A stretch of 11,078 bases of DNA from Ignavibacteriales bacterium (GTDB lineage Bacteria; Bacteroidota; Ignavibacteria; T3Sed10-11): the NCBI GenBank assembly GCA_003560935.1, contig PWJF01000151.1, forward strand, positions 1-11,078, given 5' to 3'. The position numbers were made by a program, and so were the translations under genes. Positions 1-4,987 of this stretch are shown piece after piece. The stretch's first letter is position 1; each line of letters begins with the position of its first letter. The notes under the pieces are model-generated. The model did not search any database, was not told where the DNA came from, and saw nothing but the letters and a program-made list of their open reading frames with translations.

Positions 1-2
1 AG

Positions 3-239
3 CGGCAATTCGATGCCGTGATTTTGGCCACCGGGTATCGTCCCTGCATTCACGATTTCTTGAAGGACGTACCTGCCGTGCATGACGATGATGGTACGCC
101 TTTATTCAGCGGAGGCGAGGTGCCGATTGCCGGATTGTATTTTTGCGGGTTTTATGTGGCACCGACCGGTATATTACGCGAGATTGCCCTTGAAGCGCGA
201 CGGATCAGTGAAATTATCGCACAGAATTCTGTACGATAA
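3..239 (+). CDS. Flavin-containing monooxygenase-like oxidoreductase, C-terminal fragment
   Basis: This is the last 78 codons of a gene that begins before the window; the frame is open from base 3 and ends with TAA at 237-239. Seen: the segment FDAVILATGYRP near the left edge is the classic ATGY stretch of flavin-containing monooxygenases and related FAD/NAD(P)H oxidoreductases, which links the NADPH- and FAD-binding parts of the fold. It is followed by GLYFCGFYVAPTGILREIA, which matches the typical end of this family, where the flavin site is closed by a glycine-rich turn and an amphipathic helix. Known of the family: FAD- and NADPH-dependent oxygenation or oxidation of small molecules in the cytoplasm. 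Substrate cannot be told from this fragment. The GTG at 18 is an internal valine codon, not a start. The gene is convergent with msrA, with 6 bases between the two stops. Confidence 0.75.
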   Translation, partial: RQFDAVILATGYRPCIHDFLKDVPAVHDDDGTPLFSGGEVPIAGLYFCGFYVAPTGILREIALEARRISEIIAQNSVR

Positions 240-246
240 TAATCGT
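233..246. terminator. Weak hairpin between convergent stops
   Basis: ACGAT (233-237) and ATCGT (242-246) can pair across a 4-base AATA loop, and the hairpin covers the stop codons of both convergent genes. The stem is short and AT-rich, with only TCTTTC after it on the + strand. It could be a weak bidirectional terminator, or chance. Confidence 0.2.
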
Positions 247-854
247 TACTCTTTCAGCATATGGGGAAAATCTTTTTTGAACTTTGCAACCTTTGGAGCA
301 ATGACGAGAGAGCAATACCCTGCGTTCGGGTTATTGTTAAAATAATTCTGATGGTAATTCTCGGCTTTGTAGTAATTTGTTAATGGTGAGATTTCCGTCA
401 CAATCGGATCGTCCCATAATCCGGATTTTTGGGTTTGCTCTTTCGAGGCCTCGGCAATCTTTTGTTGTTTCTCATCGTGATAAAATATAACCGATCGGTA
501 CTGAGTCCCCACGTCGGCGCCCTGACGGTTTAACGTTGTCGGATCGTGCGTATGCCAGAAGACTTCGAGGATAGTTTCATACGGGATGATTTTCGGATCG
601 AAGACAATCCGTATGACTTCTGCGTGTCCGGTCGTACCCGTAGTGACCTGTTCGTAGGTGGGATTTTTAGCTTTACCCCCGGAATATCCAGATTCTACGT
701 GAATCACACCCTTCACACGCTGAAAGATCGCCTCGACGCACCAGAAGCACCCGGCGCCGAGGGTTGCTTCTTCTTTGTCTTTTGTTTCTATTTGTTCGAG
801 TTCCGGTTTCGGAGCTGGAGTAAGCATAAGTAAAAGTATTAGTAAATGAACCAT
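246..854 (-). CDS. msrA: Peptide methionine sulfoxide reductase MsrA, probably exported
   Basis: Reduces the S-epimer of methionine sulfoxide in proteins back to methionine, using a catalytic cysteine and a recycling disulfide. Seen: 202 aa; the MsrA signature GCFWC with the catalytic Cys36; GYSGG and TTGTTGHAEVIRIVFDP in the expected order; FWHTHDPTTLNRQGADVGTQYRS, which carries substrate-pocket residues; and NPNAGYC near the end, with the usual recycling cysteine. The core starts near residue 30. Before it lies a hydrophobic stretch (residues 4-11) and a charged linker, so a signal peptide or membrane anchor is plausible although the basic n-region is poor; periplasmic protein repair is therefore inferred. 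The start is supported by GAGGAAACA just before ATG. It lies 56 bases downstream of the amidohydrolase gene on the same strand. No MsrB domain is fused or adjacent. Family assignment is secure. Confidence 0.95.
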   Translation of the reverse strand: MVHLLILLLMLTPAPKPELEQIETKDKEEATLGAGCFWCVEAIFQRVKGVIHVESGYSGGKAKNPTYEQVTTGTTGHAEVIRIVFDPKIIPYETILEVFWHTHDPTTLNRQGADVGTQYRSVIFYHDEKQQKIAEASKEQTQKSGLWDDPIVTEISPLTNYYKAENYHQNYFNNNPNAGYCSLVIAPKVAKFKKDFPHMLKE

Positions 855-883
855 TGTTTCCTCGCTTCCTGGTTATTCACTAA

Positions 884-907
884 AACCATATATAATGGAA
901 AATGGTT
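884..907 (-). other. Short inverted repeat between amidohydrolase and msrA
   Basis: AACCAT (884-889) and ATGGTT (902-907) form a 6-bp inverted repeat with a 12-base AT-rich centre, which itself contains CCATTATATATGG read on the minus strand. It lies in the 56-base gap between the two genes. It is too AT-rich to be a convincing terminator and no -35/-10 pair with good spacing was found, so its role is open. Confidence 0.25.
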
Positions 908-910
908 CAA

Positions 911-2323
911 TTATTCATACATTTGCGCGATCTCCTCAAGCTTTTCTTCAAGCGTTTCCCGGTGCATCCATTCACCTCTCACCATCACTCCTTCTACCGT
1001 TCGTACATTTTCAATCTCTTCAAGCGGGTTTGCTCCAAGTAAAACCAAATCGGCCCATTTATTCTGTTCGATGGTACCCGCTTTATCGGTTATTTCAAAG
1101 AAACGTGCTACATTAATCGTTCCTGTTTGTAATGCTTCGAACGGCGCCAAATCGGACTTTACATAAGTATTGAGTTCGCGATAGACTGCATAGCCCGGAA
1201 CGTTCCACCATTGCGGTGCGTCGGCTCCGAGAATGATCCCCGCGCCTTCGTCATGCAGCGCCTTTATAAGTTGACGCCGGATGTTAATGAATCGTTCTGC
1301 ACGTTCGGAGGAATAATTGGGTGAGTTATGAAAATTTCTTGTTCCCTGCTTCCAACCTTCGACCATTTGACGGGGAACATATTGCATTTCCGGCCAGGCA
1401 GCCAGTTCTTCGGCAGACTTTCCGCCGAGTATAGATTCGAATAAAATCTGTGTCGGGACGTTCCAGACGCCGGCTTCTTTTGTTTGACGTGCCGCCTCAG
1501 GTATTTTAGTTTCATCGACATAATCCGTTAAGTTGAAGCCGAAAAACTGACCCGGCGGTAGGTCTTCGGCATCGTCGGTAATTAGGATCTCGATATATCC
1601 GTCGAGGTGATCGATTGATAAGTATCCCGTTTCCAATGCACGATGTACGCCAACCTCTGCCGGTACATGTCCCGCATACCAGAAGTCCGTTTCCTGCGCC
1701 GCTTCATACAATGCTTCATATACATCAAGTTTCAATCCCGGATGGATTTTTATGAAGTCGTAGCCGGCGGCTTTTTGTTCGGCGGGAATTTCACGCGCCC
1801 GCTCGGCGGTTTCAACCGTAGTACCGCTTACCGATGGACCTGACGTCCAGATACGCGGCCCGATAAGTTCTCCGTTTTCAACGCGCTCTCTCAGATCAAG
1901 ATGCATCGGATGACCGAGCATTCCCCTAACGGTTGTAACACCGGCAGCGACATATAAAAAGAGAACGTTTTCGACCCACTGATTGAACGCTTCTTCATCC
2001 CAGTCGTCGGGTGGGCTCGCGGGCCGCGGCGGAATGTGAGCGTGCATTTCGGAAAGCCCGGGTATAAGATATTTTCCCGTTCCATCGATCTGATGAATAT
2101 CATCCCGGACGGTAACACGGTCCGCCGGTCCGATCCGTAGTATCTTCCCCTCTCCGATTAAGACGGTCTGATTTTCGAGCACCCGCTCCGAGTCCATCGG
2201 TATGACGTTCACATTAACAAAAGCGACGGAAGCCCGGTCGCCCTGAGGTGTACATGATAAGAGGAAAATCGAGCCGAGAAACAGATAGAAGACAAACGGT
2301 GATATAGAGTTCCGGTTTTTCAT
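911..2323 (-). CDS. Lipoprotein amidohydrolase (metal-dependent hydrolase, imidazolonepropionase/prolidase-like group)
   Basis: A 470-aa member of the amidohydrolase superfamily, likely on the outer face of a membrane. Seen: an N-terminal lipoprotein signal (KNR, a hydrophobic core, lipobox LLSC with Cys24), then a small beta domain. The metal-binding HAH follows at residues 94-96 in the usual PGLxxxHxH context. Next come Lys192 in YDFIKIH, which fits the carbamylated bridging lysine, and the metal histidines His219 (YAGHV) and His239 (SIDHLDGY). The catalytic aspartate is Asp368 (GADAP), and the C-terminal beta segment is GTIEQNKWADLVLLGANPLEEI. All residues of a binuclear centre appear present, so the enzyme should be active. 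Known relatives hydrolyse cyclic amides, X-Pro dipeptides or aryl esters; the substrate here cannot be predicted. The start has a good CAGGAG site. It is probably co-transcribed with msrA downstream. Confidence 0.9.
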   Translation of the reverse strand: MKNRNSISPFVFYLFLGSIFLLSCTPQGDRASVAFVNVNVIPMDSERVLENQTVLIGEGKILRIGPADRVTVRDDIHQIDGTGKYLIPGLSEMHAHIPPRPASPPDDWDEEAFNQWVENVLFLYVAAGVTTVRGMLGHPMHLDLRERVENGELIGPRIWTSGPSVSGTTVETAERAREIPAEQKAAGYDFIKIHPGLKLDVYEALYEAAQETDFWYAGHVPAEVGVHRALETGYLSIDHLDGYIEILITDDAEDLPPGQFFGFNLTDYVDETKIPEAARQTKEAGVWNVPTQILFESILGGKSAEELAAWPEMQYVPRQMVEGWKQGTRNFHNSPNYSSERAERFINIRRQLIKALHDEGAGIILGADAPQWWNVPGYAVYRELNTYVKSDLAPFEALQTGTINVARFFEITDKAGTIEQNKWADLVLLGANPLEEIENVRTVEGVMVRGEWMHRETLEEKLEEIAQMYE

Positions 2324-2357
2324 CGTATGCTCCTGATTGATGATGGGGTCTTGTATC

Positions 2358-2363
2358 GTTATA
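2358..2363 (-). promoter_or_regulatory. Possible -10 element for the amidohydrolase gene
   Basis: On the minus strand TATAAC (5 of 6 to TATAAT) lies about 35 bases before the amidohydrolase start. No good -35 hexamer is seen 16-18 bases upstream, so this is only a candidate. Confidence 0.3.
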
Positions 2364-2393
2364 AACTCTTCTTTTAATTAACTACCAGCAGCT

Positions 2394-2419
2394 TAAAAAG
2401 TTCCTTCAGGCGGATGGAA
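2394..2419 (-). terminator. Rho-independent terminator-like hairpin after the nucleotidyltransferase gene
   Basis: Read on the minus strand, TTCCATC pairs with GAAGGAA (one mismatch) across a 5-base loop CGCCT and is followed by CTTTTTAA. It starts just after the nucleotidyltransferase stop codon (2427) and would separate that pair from the amidohydrolase-msrA unit. The stem is short, so strength is uncertain. Confidence 0.5.
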
Positions 2420-2426
2420 TATATAT

Positions 2427-2984
2427 TTATTTTGGAATTTTATTCCATTCCAGTTCCAGCGAATGATCTTTTATAAAGCGTTCGAGCAAACCTCTGTCGA
2501 TTTCTTCCGGTGAGATTTTAAGAATTGCTCGAATATCTCTCAAATGTTTATCCGATTGACCTTCGCGGTAATATTCCAATTTTAAAATTATGACATATTC
2601 AGGAGGTGCTATCCTGAATGATTTACTTCCGATAGTGATGGATTTGTAATTATCAATTGCCCATTTTTGAAAGATATCTTTGCCAACCATGTATATGTCG
2701 GCGCGAAGACCGGTTTCGAGATGAATTATATTAAAGTGACCATGTTTGCTCCTGGTGAGTTCGGTTGTAATCACTTCGGGAGGGGGAGTGTAAAAAAGGT
2801 CCGAAGGAAATTTAGATAAAAGTTTTTCCACATCTTTTATTTTCAGTTCGAGAACGATATCGATATCGTGGGTAAGTCTTGGTTCGCCGTAGATTATCGA
2901 AGCAACCGCTCCCGTTACAATATATGGTATATTGAGGTCATCGATGGGTTCAACAAATATTTTTAAAAGGTCATGTTCTTGCAT
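2427..2984 (-). CDS. MNT-fold nucleotidyltransferase (AbiEii/DUF6036-like), second gene of a two-gene unit
   Basis: A 185-aa protein of the minimal nucleotidyltransferase type. Seen: residues 20-44 hold PYIVTGAVASIIYG followed by EPRLTHDIDIV, the usual glycine-rich helix start and a DxD pair (Asp40, Asp42); a third acidic residue, Asp96 in LRADIYMV, fits the carboxylate triad. The C-terminal half (APPEYVIILKLEYYREG, then SDKHLRDIRAIL) matches the helical part common in this group. Known of the fold: transfer of a nucleotide to protein, RNA or small molecules; several such proteins are toxins or antitoxins (AbiEii, MenT, MntA). Here the upstream 67-aa gene ends 14 bases inside this one (overlap 2971-2984), and there is no clear ribosome site, so translation is probably coupled. 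The usual second Gly/Ser of the GG/GS motif is Ala26. Codon use is visibly more AT-rich than the transporter genes, which fits mobility. Target unknown. Confidence 0.75.
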   Translation of the reverse strand: MQEHDLLKIFVEPIDDLNIPYIVTGAVASIIYGEPRLTHDIDIVLELKIKDVEKLLSKFPSDLFYTPPPEVITTELTRSKHGHFNIIHLETGLRADIYMVGKDIFQKWAIDNYKSITIGSKSFRIAPPEYVIILKLEYYREGQSDKHLRDIRAILKISPEEIDRGLLERFIKDHSLELEWNKIPK

Positions 2985-3174
2985 GCAGGAAAATATCCCG
3001 TAGTTTTTTATCTATTTCAGCTTCAGTGAGTTGGGGGTATTTATTTTGCAGTTCAGCACGTTTTATTTTTCTTGCCGTGGAATAGAGGTTGGTAGCTAAC
3101 CGGATTTTCTCATCCGCGGTCATTTTTTTGTAAATGGAATATTGGATTTCTTGTGCTTCGCTTTGATTGTCCAT
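2971..3174 (-). CDS. Small helical protein paired with the nucleotidyltransferase
   Basis: A 67-aa charged protein, first gene of the unit with the nucleotidyltransferase. Seen: no membrane segment or signal; a run of predicted helices containing KKMTADEKIRLATNLYSTAR and YPQLTEAEIDKKLRDIFL. This pattern (M-T-x-x-E-K, then A-R-x-x-K, then P-x-L-T-E-x-E-I) is, from memory, that of small proteins encoded directly before MNT-fold nucleotidyltransferases in many bacteria. An antitoxin- or adaptor-like role is inferred from this arrangement, not shown. The start was set at ATG 3174 because the frame continues upstream to 3285 but residues encoded there do not resemble the family; no strong ribosome site precedes 3174, so the start is uncertain (ATG at 3123 is another option). 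The stop overlaps the next gene by 14 bases. Confidence 0.65.
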   Translation of the reverse strand: MDNQSEAQEIQYSIYKKMTADEKIRLATNLYSTARKIKRAELQNKYPQLTEAEIDKKLRDIFLHART

Positions 3175-3325
3175 GCGTTGAACCGGCGTTTTATTTTCCT
3201 TCTTGTAGCATAAATTACGAACAACATTGTTAAAATTCCATAGTACTGCACTCAAGTGAGGCTTCCTCAGTATCCCGACAATCATTGGTCATATTTTTTA
3301 ATGCCGACAAAATTGGAATTATAGG
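3175..3325. other. Intergenic gap upstream of the nucleotidyltransferase pair
   Basis: This 151-base stretch holds no convincing gene. It contains a small perfect hairpin, TGAGG-CTT-CCTCA (3257-3269), and AT-rich tracts that may include the promoter of the pair. No terminator with a T-run is seen after the ABC ATPase gene, so read-through from it is possible. Confidence 0.4.
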
Positions 3326-4009
3326 TTAAACAGTTAAACCTTCCGGATTTTTCACCACCCGTCCATCGAGTAAGTTAATTATTTTCCGGCTGTACGCCGC
3401 ATTCCGTTCTGAATGAGTCACCTGTACTATAGTGGTTCCTTCCCCGTTCAATTTTTTGAACAGGTCCATTATCTCCTCTCCCTGTTTGGTATTTAAGTTA
3501 CCGGTCGGTTCATCGGCGAGAATGAGCTTGGGATTTGTGATCACTGCCCGGGCGACACCGACCAGTTGCTGCTGACCGCCCGAAAGTTGGTTGGGAAAGA
3601 GGTCTTTTTTTGCGACGATTCCGAATCTGTCCAGCGTATCGGCAACAAGACTTTTCCGTTCGGAGGATTTGATCTTTTTATAGAGCAGCGGTGTTTCGAG
3701 ATTTTCATACACCGTTAGATCGTCGATGAGATGATAACTCTGAAACACGAAGCCGATGTGATATTTATGAAGTTCCGAGCGCCGTTTTTCGCCGAGCGAA
3801 TGTACCGGTTCGTCGAGGAAGTAATACTCGCCATCGGACTGCTCGTCCAGCATACCCATAATATGGAGCAGCGTCGATTTACCCGCACCGGAGGGTCCCA
3901 TTATTGTGACAAATTCACCTTCGTTGATATCAAGATTAACATCCCGGAGTACGTAGGTGCGGACGAATTTATTCGAGTACCATTTGAATATGTTGTTAAG
4001 TTTTATCAT
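3326..4009 (-). CDS. ABC transporter ATP-binding protein, MacB/LolD type
   Basis: A 227-aa ATPase subunit that should power FtsX/MacB-type permeases such as those at 4988-7366 and 9186-11078. Seen in order: Walker A GPSGAGKST (38-46), Q-loop Gln90 in GFVFQSYHL, signature LSGGQQQ (142-148), Walker B LILADE (162-167), the PTGNLN D-loop and the switch histidine His199 in QVTHS. Length and the GNL motif match the LolD/MacB group. Odd: after LSGGQQQ the usual Arg is replaced by Leu (QLVGVARA instead of QRVAIARA), and the D-loop has Asn where Asp is common. Neither removes a catalytic residue. A good site (AGGGAGAAATCAA then ATG) supports the start. It follows the 85-aa gene by 19 bases, so they form an operon. 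Known relatives export macrolides, peptides or lipoproteins by mechanotransmission; the substrate here is unknown. Confidence 0.95.
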   Translation of the reverse strand: MIKLNNIFKWYSNKFVRTYVLRDVNLDINEGEFVTIMGPSGAGKSTLLHIMGMLDEQSDGEYYFLDEPVHSLGEKRRSELHKYHIGFVFQSYHLIDDLTVYENLETPLLYKKIKSSERKSLVADTLDRFGIVAKKDLFPNQLSGGQQQLVGVARAVITNPKLILADEPTGNLNTKQGEEIMDLFKKLNGEGTTIVQVTHSERNAAYSRKIINLLDGRVVKNPEGLTV

Positions 4010-4028
4010 TTGATTTCTCCCTAAGTGC

Positions 4029-4286
4029 TCAATTTACTTTCCTAAACGTAACCGGTATATATTCATCCGAAGCACCTCCAATTTGCACCAGTTGCCATTG
4101 TTTTTCGTAACTCTGAATAATGCGCCGCAATGTGCTTGCCCGATCTTCGGATTGTTGTCTCCATTCATCCCACTTGAATATTTCAACGCGGAACTGGTAG
4201 TGCTTTTTCTTTCCATTCACCGTAACGCTGACGTCTGCAAATTGATGTGCCCGGATTGCCGGCAGTTGTATGGTGATGTTGTCCAT
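4029..4286 (-). CDS. Conserved-looking small protein in operon with the ABC ATPase
   Basis: An 85-aa protein I cannot assign to a named family. Seen: no signal peptide, membrane segment or cysteine; a beta-rich first half (NITIQLPAIRAHQFADVSVTVNG split by short turns), then a basic-aromatic stretch (KKKHYQFRVEIFKWDEW), a helical region with many Gln/Arg residues, and a final beta strand YIPVTFRKV. It is a real gene on two grounds: a perfect AGGAGG with 5-base spacing before ATG at 4286, and its place 19 bases before the ABC ATPase start, whose ribosome site follows its stop. It is the first gene of the operon. Soluble, cytoplasmic, small and co-expressed with a transporter ATPase, it could be an accessory or regulator, but this is a guess from position. 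Other frames that read open over the same bases lack ribosome sites. Confidence 0.7.
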   Translation of the reverse strand: MDNITIQLPAIRAHQFADVSVTVNGKKKHYQFRVEIFKWDEWRQQSEDRASTLRRIIQSYEKQWQLVQIGGASDEYIPVTFRKVN

Positions 4287-4308
4287 AATGTCCTCCTGTT
4301 TATTAAAA

Positions 4309-4341
4309 GTTAAAACCGGTTAATATAGGTTAAAAGCGGTT
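4309..4341. repeat. 13-bp direct repeat, 20-bp period, in the ABC operon leader
   Basis: GTTAAAACCGGTT (4309-4321) and GTTAAAAGCGGTT (4329-4341) differ at one base and start exactly 20 bases apart, close to two helical turns. They lie 23-55 bases before the 85-aa gene and enclose the minus-strand TATATT (4322-4327), a possible -10 with no good -35. The layout fits an operator bound by a regulator, but no regulator gene is nearby. Confidence 0.4.
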
Positions 4342-4481
4342 GCGTTGCATGAATGTTTATTCAATTCAAAAAAGCGTACTTTTCCGTCCTGTATGATACG
4401 AAACATTCCCATATTGCTGTCACCGTACGGTTCACTCCAGATTTGATTTTTTAAAAGTTTTTTAATTACCTTATATATAGT
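4320..4481 (-). pseudogene. Relic of a DUF6265-like protein
   Basis: The minus strand is open from a TGA near 4487 to TAA at 4320-4322. Within it, 4360-4445 encodes QIWSEPYGDSNMG followed by MFRIIQDGKVRFFEL. From memory this matches the core of DUF6265 proteins, in which a Trp-Ser/Gln-Pro stretch, a G-x-S-M-M-G-M-F/W-R block and a D-G-K-x-x-F-Y/F-E-F block come in that order. The match is about 30 residues, after which the frame loses all resemblance (HSCNATAF) and stops, and no start codon with a ribosome site exists upstream. The family is normally well over 100 aa, so this is a truncated remnant. It sits in the gap between the ABC operon and the divergent protease gene. Function lost; the identification is moderate because only one short block is left. 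Confidence 0.5.
4451..4479 (+). promoter_or_regulatory. Weak promoter candidate for the aspartic protease gene
   Basis: TTAAAA (4451-4456) and TATATA (4474-4479) are 17 bases apart and lie 32 bases before the chosen start. Each matches only 4 of 6 consensus bases in a very AT-rich stretch, so chance is likely enough. Confidence 0.25.
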
Positions 4482-4510
4482 GTACCATCATCGTGAAAAA
4501 GGTGACCGTC

Positions 4511-4894
4511 ATGGGAATGTTTCAAGTACGTGTAAAAGTATCAAATCCCGCAAGCCCCGATCTGTATTTTGAAGAAGATTTTTGGGTTGATACGGGTGCT
4601 TTATACAGTTTTGTACCTGAAGATCGATTGCATTCAATTAAAGTCGAACCGCTCCAAAAGCGGGAACTCATATTCGCCGATGGCCGGCGTGATCGGCGTA
4701 TGCTCGGTGCACCATTATTTACGATTCCTGTTCTCAATGAAACGCTTCCATGTCCTGTTATATTCGATCCGGAAGGATCCATGTATCTACTCGGTGCAAC
4801 GGCATTGGAAACCTTCGGTGTCGAAGCCGATCCCGCAACCAAAACGCTTAAACCCATTTCTGCTATCATTGGCGGATTTCTCGCATCGAGATAA
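4511..4894 (+). CDS. Small retropepsin-like aspartic protease family protein
   Basis: A 127-aa single-domain protein of the bacterial clan AA (retroviral-type) aspartic protease group. Seen: catalytic-type motif FWVDTGALYSFVP with Asp27-Thr28-Gly29; a middle beta region ending in a short hinge (FADGRR) that may form the flap; and the second conserved block YLLGATALETFGVEADP, where the hydrophobic-hydrophobic-Gly sequence packs against the active site. Members act as homodimers, each giving one DTG; targets in bacteria are mostly unknown. There is no signal peptide, so it is probably cytoplasmic. The frame also allows GTG starts at 4493 and 4502, but AAGGTG placed 5 bases before ATG 4511 and the typical MGMFQVRV beginning favour 4511. 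It stands alone, divergent from the ABC operon and convergent with the large permease gene. Confidence 0.75.
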   Translation: MGMFQVRVKVSNPASPDLYFEEDFWVDTGALYSFVPEDRLHSIKVEPLQKRELIFADGRRDRRMLGAPLFTIPVLNETLPCPVIFDPEGSMYLLGATALETFGVEADPATKTLKPISAIIGGFLASR

Positions 4895-4930
4895 ATTTCT
4901 TTCATACTATGATTAATTATTTTTTTAATG

Positions 4931-4987
4931 CTCCAAGCCAATGCGCCATGTACTTGCACCTTGCGCCATGCGATATGCACCTTGCAC
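4931..4987. repeat. Imperfect ~20-bp tandem repeat next to a permease stop
   Basis: TGCGCCATG occurs at 4942-4950 and 4962-4970, and TGCACCTTGC at 4955-4964 and 4976-4985, giving two 20-21-base units plus a partial third. The repeat ends right against the stop of the permease gene. Similar wording is seen beside the orphan permease tail near 7500-7545. Confidence 0.6.

Noticed and set aside
3257..3269. TGAGG-CTT-CCTCA hairpin as terminator of the ABC operon
   Set aside because: The stem is only 5 bp and no T-run follows on either strand.
3175..3285. 37-residue N-terminal extension of the small protein before the nucleotidyltransferase
   Set aside because: Residues do not resemble the rest of the family and no ribosome site precedes the upstream ATG.
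4034..4216. 60-aa frame overlapping the 85-aa gene
   Set aside because: Lacks a ribosome site; the 85-aa frame has a perfect one and fits the operon spacing.
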